Below are positions 1 through 6,934 of a stretch of DNA of 16,113 nucleotides, piece after piece. The stretch is from Alphaproteobacteria bacterium (lineage in GTDB: Bacteria > Pseudomonadota > Alphaproteobacteria > UBA7887), in the NCBI GenBank assembly GCA_028289725.1, contig JANQOH010000245.1:1-16113 (forward strand), in the 5' to 3' direction. The notes under the pieces are model-generated. The model saw only the letters and a list, made by a program, of their open reading frames with translations. It was not told the DNA's origin and did no database searches. Numbering within the stretch: position 1 is the stretch's first letter; each line of letters begins with the position of its first letter. The position numbers and the translations under genes were made by a program.

Positions 1-162
1 CGCCGAAGGAGCAACCGCCCCGGAATCTCTCAGGCAAAAGGACCGCGCAACAAATGGACTCTGGAAAGCAGAGATCGAGCACGTGTCTCGGCCTCTCACC
101 GAAGGTGTAAATTCGCCGCTCTGACTGGTGAATGAAGCTCTCAGGTTTCCCGACAGAGGGGG
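1..162 (+). promoter_or_regulatory. Tandem glycine riboswitch (5' end cut by window)
   Basis: This is a leader RNA element that binds glycine and controls the gcv operon immediately downstream. The first aptamer is recognised by its conserved core (CGCCGAAGGAGCAA at the very start, then CTCTCAGGCAAAAGGACCG at about 28-46) and by its closing strand near ACTCTGG (58-64). Its 5' strand lies outside the window. The second aptamer spans about 92-161: CCTCTC (92-97) pairs with GAGGGG (156-161) as P1 and encloses CACCGAAGGTGTAA and CTCTCAGGTTTCCCGACAG. Two aptamers in series before gcvT match the known glycine riboswitch class, which usually turns gcv genes on when glycine is plentiful. The direction of control here is inferred. 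Confidence 0.95.
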
Positions 163-167
163 CAGCT

Positions 168-205
168 GCCGCTTGATGCGGCTGGGCCTGTCTATGTTTG
201 GAGAC
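168..205 (+). promoter_or_regulatory. Possible riboswitch expression platform before gcvT
   Basis: Between aptamer 2 and the gcvT start are two small hairpins. One is GCCGC (168-172) / GCGGC (178-182) with loop TTGAT. The other is GTCT (190-193) / AGAC (202-205), whose loop and 3' arm include the gcvT Shine-Dalgarno sequence GGAG (200-203). Neither is followed by a U tract. If this is the expression platform, control of ribosome access is more likely than transcription termination. The stems are short and the assignment is tentative. Confidence 0.35.
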
Positions 206-210
206 TGTAG

Positions 211-1350
211 GTGAGCGAGAGCGCCGAAAAGACCTCAGAAGCAAAGTCGCTTAGGCGTACGCCGCTGCATGATCTTCATGGAAAGCTCGGCGCGCGCATG
301 GTGCCGTTCGCAGGCTATGAGATGCCTGTGCAGTACGCAGACGGCATTATTGCCGAGCACACCCATACGCGCATCGAGGCTAGTCTGTTCGATGTGTCGC
401 ACATGGGGCAGGCGTGGCTGGCGGCGGACTCAGACGTCAGCGCCACGCTCGAAACCTTGGTTCCCGGCGATATTCGCGGCCTCGGCCCGGGTCAGATGCG
501 GTACACGACATTGCTTAACGACGATGGCGGCATCGTTGATGACTTGATGGTCATTCGCCCCGGCGCTGGCGAACGGTTGATGTTGATCGTCAATGCCGCG
601 CGTAAGCACGTCGACTACGATTTCATCAGCAGCCGCATCGGCACAAAAGCGGCGATCGAGCCGGCCGAGCGTCTCGCGTTGCTGGCGCTTCAAGGCCCAT
701 TGGCCGTGACCGCGCTCGCGCGCCTGTGTCCCGCCGTGGCTGGCCTGAACTTCATGGTGGCGTCGCAACTGGCGGTCAACGGAATTTCGTGCACGGTGAG
801 CCGCTCTGGCTATACCGGCGAAGATGGATTTGAGATCTCGGCGCCCGCAAACCGCGCCGCGGAACTCGCCGAATGCTTGCTTGAGCAGCCCGAAGTAAAG
901 CCAGCGGGACTGGGTGCCCGCGATTCGCTCCGTCTTGAGGCGGGCCTGTGCCTTTACGGCCACGATATTGATGAAACGACGACGCCGGTGGAAGCGGGAC
1001 TGTCGTGGATCATACCGCGCCGACGGCGCGACGCGGCCGATTTCCCGGGTGCCGAGAGAATTCTGCGCGAACTGTCCGAAGGCTCGGCGCGCAAACGCGT
1101 CGGCATTCGACCTGAGGGTCGGGCACCGGCCCGGGAGGGCAACCGAATTCTCGATCAGCGCGGCTTGCCGATCGGCGTGGTCACCAGCGGCGGCTTCGGC
1201 CCCACAATCGGCGGTCCCGTCACCATGGGCATGGTGCAGGCTGACCACGCGGCACCGGGAACACCGATCAATCTTGCGATCCGCGACAAGGTCGTACCGG
1301 CGGAGGTCGTGAAACTGCCCTTTGTTGCGCATCGCTACCACAAGAGCTGA
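211..1350 (+). CDS. gcvT: Aminomethyltransferase, glycine cleavage T-protein
   Basis: T-protein takes the aminomethyl group carried on lipoylated GcvH, releases ammonia and passes the one-carbon unit to tetrahydrofolate as 5,10-methylene-THF, in the cytoplasm. The 379 aa are close to the family's usual length. The N-terminal folate-binding part has PLHDLHGKLGARMVPFAGYEMPVQY (written here as a motif at about residues 18-42) and D110 in GGIVDD, the likely counterpart of the family's catalytic Asp. The middle has SRSGYTGEDGFEI and GLGARDSLRLEAGLCLYGHDID. The C-terminal barrel ends with GVVTSGGFGPTIGGPVTMGMV. The start is GTG with GGAG at 200-203, seven bases upstream. It is the first gene of gcvT-H-PA-PB, directly behind a glycine riboswitch, so it is probably glycine-regulated. 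Confidence 0.97.
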   Translation: MSESAEKTSEAKSLRRTPLHDLHGKLGARMVPFAGYEMPVQYADGIIAEHTHTRIEASLFDVSHMGQAWLAADSDVSATLETLVPGDIRGLGPGQMRYTTLLNDDGGIVDDLMVIRPGAGERLMLIVNAARKHVDYDFISSRIGTKAAIEPAERLALLALQGPLAVTALARLCPAVAGLNFMVASQLAVNGISCTVSRSGYTGEDGFEISAPANRAAELAECLLEQPEVKPAGLGARDSLRLEAGLCLYGHDIDETTTPVEAGLSWIIPRRRRDAADFPGAERILRELSEGSARKRVGIRPEGRAPAREGNRILDQRGLPIGVVTSGGFGPTIGGPVTMGMVQADHAAPGTPINLAIRDKVVPAEVVKLPFVAHRYHKS

Positions 1351-1394
1351 CGACATTTGATGAGACAGAATGACCGATATCGGGGGGACGCACC

Positions 1395-1772
1395 ATGAGC
1401 GGCCGGAAATACACCGACGAGCATGAATGGATCGAGATCGACGGCGAGGTCGGCACGATCGGGATCAGTAATTACGCGCAGGAACAACTCGGCGACATCG
1501 TGTTTGTCGACTTGCCGGAGCCGGGACGCGCGTTGGCCCAAGGCGACGAAGCCGCTGTGATCGAATCGGTGAAAGCGGCGAGCGAGCTGTATGCGCCGGT
1601 GGATGGCGAAGTCGTGTCGTCCAACGAAAAGCTCGGCGAGGAACCGGGTCTCGTAAACAGCGATCCGACCGGCAATGGCTGGTTCATCAAAGTCAAATTG
1701 GGCGACCCGAGCCAACTCGACGGATTGATGGACGAAGACGCCTATCAACAATTCATCAGCAATTTGGAGTAG
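1395..1772 (+). CDS. gcvH: Glycine cleavage system H-protein
   Basis: H-protein is the small lipoyl carrier that shuttles the methylamine group from P-protein to T-protein and is reoxidised by L-protein. The 125 aa are normal for the family. The start carries the family signature KYTDEHEWIE. The lipoylation site is K60 in ESVKAASELYAPVDGEVV, and the sequence ends with FIKVKLGDPSQLDGLMDEDAYQQFI as usual. The ATG is preceded by a G-run (GGGGGG at 1382-1387) that can act as a Shine-Dalgarno sequence. It lies 44 bases after gcvT and 4 bases before gcvPA, clearly in the same operon. Activity needs a lipoylation enzyme, not encoded in this window. Confidence 0.97.
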   Translation: MSGRKYTDEHEWIEIDGEVGTIGISNYAQEQLGDIVFVDLPEPGRALAQGDEAAVIESVKAASELYAPVDGEVVSSNEKLGEEPGLVNSDPTGNGWFIKVKLGDPSQLDGLMDEDAYQQFISNLE

Positions 1773-1776
1773 CCAA

Positions 1777-3153
1777 ATGCGCTATTTGCCGCTTACCGAT
1801 GCCGATCGCACGGAAATGCTGTCCGCCATCGCGGCCAGCCAGATCGGCGCGGCAGGCATCGACGATCTCTATCAGGATGTGCCGGAATCCGCGCGTCTCG
1901 ACACGCTTGTGGATCTTCCGCGCCATGCCGGTGAGTTGGAAGTGAGCCAAGCCATCGGCGCCATGGCGGCACGCAACATGCCGGCAAGCTCCGTCCCCTG
2001 TTTTCTCGGCGGCGGCGCCTACCGCCATCATGTCCCGGCGGCGGTCGACGCACTCATCCAACGCGGCGAGTTTCTGACCTCCTACACGCCGTATCAGCCA
2101 GAGATCAGCCAAGGCACTCTGCAGGCGCTGTTCGAATTCCAGACCCAGGTGGCGATGATCACCGGCATGGAGGTCGCGAACGCGTCGATGTATGACGGCT
2201 CGACCGCATGCGCCGAAGCCGCCTTGATGTCGAGCCGGTTGACCCGGCGAAACAAGATCGTTTTGTCGGGCGGGCTCCATCCATCCTACGCGGAGGTGGT
2301 CGAGACCATGGCGCGATTTACCCCACTCGAGGTGGTGCGCAATCGGCCCATGGCGCCGATGCCAGGGGTTCACGACACCTCGGCGCTCGAAACCGCGATC
2401 GATGCGGACACGGCGTGTGTCGTCGTGCAACAACCCGACCTGTTTGGCGTGCTTCGGGACTTTTCCAAGCTCGCTGAGGTGTGCCACGCCGCCGGCACGT
2501 TGTTGGTCGTCGCGGTTCCGGAGATCGTTTCCCTCGGGGCGCTCGAGCCGCCGGGCGCCTATGGCGCGGATATCGTGGTCGGTGAGGGTCAAGGGCTTGG
2601 CGTCGGCCTGAACTTCGGCGGACCCTATGTCGGCCTTTTCGCGACGCGCGAAAAATTTGTCCGACAGATGCCGGGTCGCCTGGCCGGCGAAACGCGCGAT
2701 GTCGATGGTAAGCGTGGCTGGGTGCTCACCCTGAGCGCGCGTGAACAACATATTCGTCGCGGCAAGGCGACGAGCAATATCTGCACCAATTCCGGATTGT
2801 GCGCATTGGCGTTCTCGATCCATTTGAGTTTGCTCGGTGAGGCTGGTTTCACGAAGCTCGCGAAACTGAACCATGCGCGCGCGGTGGAGACCGCGGATCG
2901 TTTGGCGAATGTCTCTGGCGTTGACGTGTTGAATGGCGCCTTTTTTAACGAGTTTACCGTGCGATTGGCTAAGCCTGCTGTTGAGATTGTCGACACGCTA
3001 GCCGAACGTGGAATTCTGGCTGGCGTCCCCGTTTCTCGCTTCTATCCGGATCGAGACGATCTCGCCGATCTTCTCTTGGTGACAGCAACGGAAATGAATA
3101 GCACAGCAGATATCGAACAAATGGCCGACGGGCTTACGGAGGTATTGGCATGA
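1777..3153 (+). CDS. gcvPA: Glycine dehydrogenase (decarboxylating) subunit 1
   Basis: This is the N-terminal half of P-protein in organisms where it is split in two. With GcvPB it decarboxylates glycine using pyridoxal phosphate and loads the methylamine onto GcvH. The 458 aa agree with the usual 440-460. Family signatures are visible: MRYLPLTDADR at the start, CFLGGGAYRHHVPAAVD, EFLTSYTPYQPEISQGTLQALFEFQT and NASMYDGSTACAEAALM. The PLP lysine is not expected here, as it sits in GcvPB. The ATG lies 4 bases after the gcvH stop, with GGAG at 1766-1769 inside the end of gcvH. The stop overlaps the gcvPB start by 4 bases (ATGA), suggesting coupled translation of two subunits needed in equal amounts. 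Confidence 0.97.
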   Translation: MRYLPLTDADRTEMLSAIAASQIGAAGIDDLYQDVPESARLDTLVDLPRHAGELEVSQAIGAMAARNMPASSVPCFLGGGAYRHHVPAAVDALIQRGEFLTSYTPYQPEISQGTLQALFEFQTQVAMITGMEVANASMYDGSTACAEAALMSSRLTRRNKIVLSGGLHPSYAEVVETMARFTPLEVVRNRPMAPMPGVHDTSALETAIDADTACVVVQQPDLFGVLRDFSKLAEVCHAAGTLLVVAVPEIVSLGALEPPGAYGADIVVGEGQGLGVGLNFGGPYVGLFATREKFVRQMPGRLAGETRDVDGKRGWVLTLSAREQHIRRGKATSNICTNSGLCALAFSIHLSLLGEAGFTKLAKLNHARAVETADRLANVSGVDVLNGAFFNEFTVRLAKPAVEIVDTLAERGILAGVPVSRFYPDRDDLADLLLVTATEMNSTADIEQMADGLTEVLA

Positions 3154-4778
3154 CTGCGGATCGGAGCCAAGGCCGCGCGACGCGCGAGTCATTCGTTGCC
3201 GATACAACAAATCCGGTGACGTTTACCGGAAATCGTGGCCTCGACTTGGAAGAACCATTGATTTTCGAGCAAGACGCGCCAGGCCGGTGTGGCGTCGACC
3301 TGCCGAACGTTGAACTCAGTCAATCGCGTCTTGGCGGCCACGAACGGAAGGGCGAGATCGGCCTGCCGGGGTTGTCCGAGCCCCAAGTCGTACGCCATTA
3401 CACGCGTATCAGCCGCAACAATTACGCGATCGATGCCGGGCTATATCCGCTTGGCTCCTGCACGATGAAGCACAATCCGCGGCTCAACGAGCGCGTGGCC
3501 CGATTGCAGGGGTTTGCTGATATTCACCCGCTTCAGCCTGGCTCCACGGTGCAAGGCGCGCTCGCATTGATCGATGAATTGGCGCATTGGCTCAAGACAC
3601 TGACCGGGTTGCCGGCGGTCGCCATGTCGCCGGCGGCCGGCGCGCACGGTGAGCTGTGCGGGATCATGTCGATCCGTGCTTGCTTGGAAGCGCGCGGCGA
3701 TGCCCGCAAAGTGGTTCTGGTGCCCGAGTCGGCGCATGGCACGAACCCGGCGACGGCTGTGGCCTGTGGCTATGTTGTCGAAGAATTGCGTTCGGATGAA
3801 ACCGGCCGGATCGACCTCGATGGTTTGAAGAGCCGATTGGGGCCGGACGTGGCCGCTATCATGCTAACCAATCCGAGCACATGCGGCTTGTTCGAGCGTG
3901 ACATCGTGGACATCGCGGCGGCCGTGCACGAAGCGGGGGCTCTGGTTTACTGCGACGGTGCGAACTTCAACGCCATTGTCGGCCGCGTGCGGCCGTCGGA
4001 TTTGGGCATCGATGTGATGCATCTTAATCTGCACAAGACCTTTTCGACCCCGCATGGTGGTGGCGGTCCGGGATCGGGGCCGGTTGCTTTGAGTGCCGAA
4101 CTCGCGCCCTTCGCGCCGCTGCCTTGGCTGGTACACGGCGATGATGGGCTCGCTCTCGTTGAACATGGGGAGGGAGACGCGTCACAAGCGCTCGGTCGCT
4201 TGCGTGCCTTCCACGGACAGATGGGCATGTTCGTTCGCGCGTTGGCATACATGATGAGCTTGGGCGCCGATGGATTGCGTCAGGCCGCGGAAGATGCCGT
4301 GCTCAGTGCAAATTATGTGCTGGCGCGTTTGTCCAGCACTCTTTCAGTCCCCTATGCGGGGCCGTGCATGCACGAAGCTTTGTTTGACGATCAGGCGTTC
4401 AAGGATACGGATGTGAGCACGCTCGATTTCGCGAAAGCGCTCATCGACGAGGGCTTTCATCCAATGACCATCTATTTCCCGCTTGTGGTCCATGGCGCCA
4501 TGTTGGTCGAACCGACCGAGACGGAATCCAAAGAATCGCTTGATCAGTTCATTGCGACTGTTGAGGCGTTGGTTGCCAAGGCAAAGGCCGGCGACGCGGA
4601 ACACTTCCACAATGCGCCACGGCTGGCGCCGCGACGGCGGCTCGACGAAACAAAAGCAGCGCGGAGCCCCGTCTTGCGTTGGCGGCCGCCAGAACCCGAG
4701 ACCCAATCGAAGGAACAAGGGACAAAAGCCGCGAAGGATGTAAAGACCGGCGATGCCCTTGCGGCATCGGTTGGCTAA
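3150..4778 (+). CDS. gcvPB: Glycine dehydrogenase (decarboxylating) subunit 2
   Basis: This is the C-terminal, PLP-binding half of split P-protein, partner of GcvPA. The PLP Schiff-base lysine is K296 in HLNLHKTFSTPHGGGGPG. Other conserved stretches are YPLGSCTMKHNPRLNE, PESAHGTNPATA, MLTNPSTCGLFE and FHPMTIYFPLVVHGAMLVEPTETESKESLD. The start is ATG in an ATGA overlap with gcvPA, with GGAGG at 3138-3142 seven bases upstream. At 542 aa it is longer than most family members. After the usual end (about RLDETKAARSPVLRW) there is a tail of some 30 residues rich in Lys, Glu and Ala that I do not recognise. The tail's DNA contains a perfect 7-bp hairpin (4751-4769), so the extension may be recently acquired. 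Confidence 0.96.
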   Translation: MTADRSQGRATRESFVADTTNPVTFTGNRGLDLEEPLIFEQDAPGRCGVDLPNVELSQSRLGGHERKGEIGLPGLSEPQVVRHYTRISRNNYAIDAGLYPLGSCTMKHNPRLNERVARLQGFADIHPLQPGSTVQGALALIDELAHWLKTLTGLPAVAMSPAAGAHGELCGIMSIRACLEARGDARKVVLVPESAHGTNPATAVACGYVVEELRSDETGRIDLDGLKSRLGPDVAAIMLTNPSTCGLFERDIVDIAAAVHEAGALVYCDGANFNAIVGRVRPSDLGIDVMHLNLHKTFSTPHGGGGPGSGPVALSAELAPFAPLPWLVHGDDGLALVEHGEGDASQALGRLRAFHGQMGMFVRALAYMMSLGADGLRQAAEDAVLSANYVLARLSSTLSVPYAGPCMHEALFDDQAFKDTDVSTLDFAKALIDEGFHPMTIYFPLVVHGAMLVEPTETESKESLDQFIATVEALVAKAKAGDAEHFHNAPRLAPRRRLDETKAARSPVLRWRPPEPETQSKEQGTKAAKDVKTGDALAASVG

Positions 4779-4792
4779 ACCGCATTGCGGTT
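4751..4792 (+). promoter_or_regulatory. Cluster of competing hairpins at the gcvPB / DUF3047 junction
   Basis: Three stems lie within 42 bases. Stem A is CGATGCC (4751-4757) / GGCATCG (4763-4769), perfect, inside the end of gcvPB. Stem B is CGGTT (4768-4772) / AACCG (4778-4782), spanning the gcvPB stop. Stem C is AACCGC (4778-4783) / GCGGTT (4787-4792), whose 3-base loop includes the first two bases of the proposed TTG start of the next gene. B and C use the same bases and cannot form together. There is no U tract, so simple termination is unlikely. Control of readthrough or of translation start of the DUF3047 gene is a possibility only. Confidence 0.4.
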
Positions 4793-5501
4793 CTGGAGCT
4801 GCCGCGCGTTTTTCCCGGGCTTGATCGCGGGCATCTGCGCGAGCGCGGTATATGGTGCGGCGCAGGACGTCCCGATCGGCGTTGATCTGGAATCGCTGGG
4901 CTGGCGACATTTGGAATTCGCCGCGAAGACCGCGAACGAATTTGTCGGCCACAGCGACGGCCGGATCGAAGTGCGCAGCGACGCCAGCGTTTCCGCGCTC
5001 TATCTCCCGGTCTCTGCAGAAATGGCCAATGCGCGATGCCTAGCCTGGTCTTGGCGTGTCGATGAAGCGATGCCAGCGAACGACCTGCGCCATCGCGGAA
5101 CTGACGATCGGGCGCTCTCGGTCTATGTCGCATATCCTTTTGATGCCGAGCGTGCCAGCTTTTGGGAAAATCTCACCCGCGTGTTCGTTGAACTTCGTCA
5201 CGGCCCGGACGCGCCGGGCCGGGCGATCGCCTACACCTGGGGCGGCCTGGGCGATCAAGGAGAGATACAACCCAGTCCTTACATGCGCTCGGCCGGCGCG
5301 ATCATTCTGCTGAGGCCGGGAGACTGGACAACCGGCCAGTGGTTCGAAGAATTGGTGGATATGCGCGCCGACTTCGAAGCGGTGTTCGAGGAACCGGCTG
5401 TCGCGCCAATGCAGATCGCGCTTCTTGCGGACTCAGACGACACAAACAGCAAAGTGCGGGCATCTGTCCGAGATTTGCGTTTCGTCAGCGCGTGTTCGTG
5501 A
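4785..5501 (+). CDS. Secreted DUF3047 family protein
   Basis: This is a 238-aa protein of unknown function, matching my recollection of the DUF3047 family. The best family-like part is LAWSWRVDEAMPANDLRHRG followed by DDRALSVYVAYPFD (about residues 85-120), then AYTWGG and a C-terminal stretch ending in VRDLRFV. The N-terminus has basic residues, a hydrophobic stretch (FFPGLIAGICASAVYG, about 9-24) and small residues near AVYGAAQ, so export with cleavage near residue 24-26 is likely. The start is TTG, 6 bases after the gcvPB stop, with no clear Shine-Dalgarno sequence. No in-frame ATG lies near it. It is probably co-transcribed with gcv, yet no link to glycine metabolism is known to me. The exact start is uncertain. 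Confidence 0.8.
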   Translation: MRFWSCRAFFPGLIAGICASAVYGAAQDVPIGVDLESLGWRHLEFAAKTANEFVGHSDGRIEVRSDASVSALYLPVSAEMANARCLAWSWRVDEAMPANDLRHRGTDDRALSVYVAYPFDAERASFWENLTRVFVELRHGPDAPGRAIAYTWGGLGDQGEIQPSPYMRSAGAIILLRPGDWTTGQWFEELVDMRADFEAVFEEPAVAPMQIALLADSDDTNSKVRASVRDLRFVSACS

Positions 5502-5521
5502 GCGCCGAGGGACTGAGGCGC

Positions 5522-5551
5522 GCCGGCGAAGCGACTGCGCGCTTCGCCGGC
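5522..5551. terminator. Strong hairpin between convergent genes, likely two-way terminator
   Basis: GCCGGCGAAGCG (5522-5533) is the exact reverse complement of CGCTTCGCCGGC (5540-5551), with the 6-base loop ACTGCG. This 12-bp GC-rich stem sits in the 60-base gap between the DUF3047 stop (5501) and the EF-hand stop (5562), where transcripts from both sides converge. Neither strand has a run of U after the stem, so it is not a classical intrinsic terminator. It may pause polymerase or protect the 3' ends of the two mRNAs. Confidence 0.65.
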
Positions 5552-5561
5552 CCCAATCCGC

Positions 5562-6044
5562 CTAGCTATCGTCTTCGTCGTGATCTCGGTCGTGTTTCCA
5601 CGAACGGTGACCACGTTTCATGTCGCTTGGCGATAACGCACCGTCGCCATCACGATCGTGTCGCTCGACCACATTCGCGAAGGGCCGCTCAAACTCTTCG
5701 GCGGTCACTGATGCGTCGCCGTTCGGATCGAGCTTCTGGTAGGCCCGCACCATCATCGGACGTGAGACTTCCTGGAACAGCCCGCTAAATTCTTCAAGCG
5801 ACAGCGCGCCGTCATTGTTCGCGTCGTATTTGGCGAAACGTTCCGTGCGTGCGGAATCGATTTCGGCTTGGGTCAAACGGCCATCGCCGTCGGCGTCAAA
5901 TTGTTCAAGCATGCGGATCGGTCCGCCAAAGCCGCCATGCTTGCCCATCCATCCGCGCTCCGCCTGACTGACGCCGGCAAACGCCGCGGCGCCAATGACA
6001 GTGGCGGCGCCGACAACGATCAAAGTTCTGGTCGAGATCTTCAT
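5562..6044 (-). CDS. Exported EF-hand protein (four EF-hand loops)
   Basis: A 160-aa protein with a signal peptide (MKISTRTLIVVGAATVIGAA, cleavage probably after SQA at about 28) and four EF-hand calcium-binding loops: DADGDGRLTQAE (50-61), DANNDGALSLEE (74-85), DPNGDASVTAEE (106-117) and DRDGDGALSPSD (130-141). Loop 3 has Ala at loop position 6, usually Gly, and loop 4 ends in Asp instead of Glu, so these two may bind more weakly. The C-terminus is rich in Asp, His and Arg (HDRDHDEDDS). I chose the ATG at 6044 over an upstream in-frame ATG at 6089 because it has GGAG seven bases upstream and begins a proper signal peptide. It is divergent from the two-component genes at 6215-8352, whose regulator may control it. 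The role is likely periplasmic Ca2+ binding; its partner is unknown. Confidence 0.9.
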   Translation of the reverse strand: MKISTRTLIVVGAATVIGAAAFAGVSQAERGWMGKHGGFGGPIRMLEQFDADGDGRLTQAEIDSARTERFAKYDANNDGALSLEEFSGLFQEVSRPMMVRAYQKLDPNGDASVTAEEFERPFANVVERHDRDGDGALSPSDMKRGHRSWKHDRDHDEDDS

Positions 6045-6152
6045 GACGCGTCTCCATGCGTGTTTGCTGATGCGCCATAAACTGGGCACGAAGTGTCGCA
6101 GAACTATCCCGTCGGACCCGTGAAATCGTCGCGATATTGGTGGAAATGGGGG

Positions 6153-6172
6153 ACTGATACAGTCTGATACAA
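6153..6172. promoter_or_regulatory. 10-bp-period direct repeat, likely response-regulator operator
   Basis: CTGATACA occurs at 6154-6161 and again at 6164-6171, so the repeat period is 10 bases. It lies in the 170-base gap between the divergent EF-hand gene and the OmpR-type regulator, 43 bases before the regulator's ATG, and is followed by a T-run (ATTTTTTTG). OmpR/PhoB-family dimers typically bind direct repeats about one helical turn apart. That this regulator binds here and controls itself and the EF-hand gene is inferred. Confidence 0.5.
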
Positions 6173-6214
6173 TTTTTTTGTGCCGCGCCGGCGGAAAGAG
6201 ATTAGCTGTAGCCT

Positions 6215-6934
6215 ATGAATGGTACGCCGCACATTCTGGTGGTCGACGACCACAAGGACATCCGCGATTTGCTCGCGCGCTATCTCGACCAAAACGGTCT
6301 GCGCGTGACCACGGCCGCCGATGCTGCGGCGGCGCGCCGTACTTTGAAGAGCGCGGCGATTGATCTGGTGGTGCTCGATATCATGATGCCTGGCGAGGAT
6401 GGTCTTTCCTTGTGCCGGTACTTGCAGGAATCGACGGCGACACCCGTGATTCTGCTCACGGCGATGGCAGAGGACACGGATCGGGTCGTGGGCCTCGAAA
6501 TTGGCGCTGACGACTATGTGGCAAAACCCTTCAATCCGCGCGAACTGTTGGCGCGCATCAAGGCCGTGTTAAGGCGTGCGCATAGTCTTCCGCCCGGCCA
6601 CGAACCGGCTACCTCCGGTAAGGTCGCGTTCGATCGCTGGGTGCTCGATCTTGATCGGCGCGCGGTGGTCGACGCGGATGGCGTCGTGACCCCGCTTTCG
6701 TCCGGCGAATATCGTTTGCTCGCCGTTTTTGTCGAGCACGCCGGGCGCGTCCTGTCGCGCGATCAATTGCTTGATTTGACGCGCGGGCGTGCCGCCAACG
6801 CGTTTGACCGCAGTATCGACAATCAGGTGAGCCGGCTCCGCAAGAAGATTGAGCAGGACCCAAAGAATCCGGAACTAATCAAGACAGTTTGGGGCGGCGG
6901 TTACAGCTTTGTCGCCAAGGTCTCGCGCTCATGA
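6215..6934 (+). CDS. OmpR-family response regulator
   Basis: A cytoplasmic DNA-binding regulator of 239 aa, the normal length. The receiver domain (about 5-120) has the acidic pair D11-D12, phospho-acceptor D55 in LVVLDIMMPGEDG, T82 in ILLTAMAE and K104 in DDYVAKPFNPRELLARI. The C-terminal winged helix (about 135-235) has LSSGEYRLLAVFVEHAGRVL, the region RSIDNQVSRLRKKIEQDPKNPELIKTVWGGGY being the recognition end and wing. The ATG has only a weak, distant purine run upstream (GGAAAGAG), but the N-terminus MNGTPHILVVDDH fits the family. Its stop overlaps the kinase start by ATGA, so the two are co-translated. A direct repeat 43 bases upstream suggests self-regulation. The signal and targets are unknown. 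Confidence 0.95.
   Translation: MNGTPHILVVDDHKDIRDLLARYLDQNGLRVTTAADAAAARRTLKSAAIDLVVLDIMMPGEDGLSLCRYLQESTATPVILLTAMAEDTDRVVGLEIGADDYVAKPFNPRELLARIKAVLRRAHSLPPGHEPATSGKVAFDRWVLDLDRRAVVDADGVVTPLSSGEYRLLAVFVEHAGRVLSRDQLLDLTRGRAANAFDRSIDNQVSRLRKKIEQDPKNPELIKTVWGGGYSFVAKVSRS

Noticed and set aside
430..1356. 308-codon open frame on the minus strand across gcvT
   Set aside because: It is antisense to a clear gcvT with all family motifs; its translation is Arg/Gln/His-rich with no recognisable domain, typical of a shadow frame in GC-rich DNA.
1756..2874. 372-codon open frame on the minus strand across gcvPA
   Set aside because: Antisense to gcvPA, low-complexity Arg/His/Gly composition and no motif; GC bias explains its length.
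6045..6089. Longer EF-hand protein starting at 6089
   Set aside because: The 15 extra residues precede a complete signal peptide, and the ATG at 6044 has a well-spaced GGAG.
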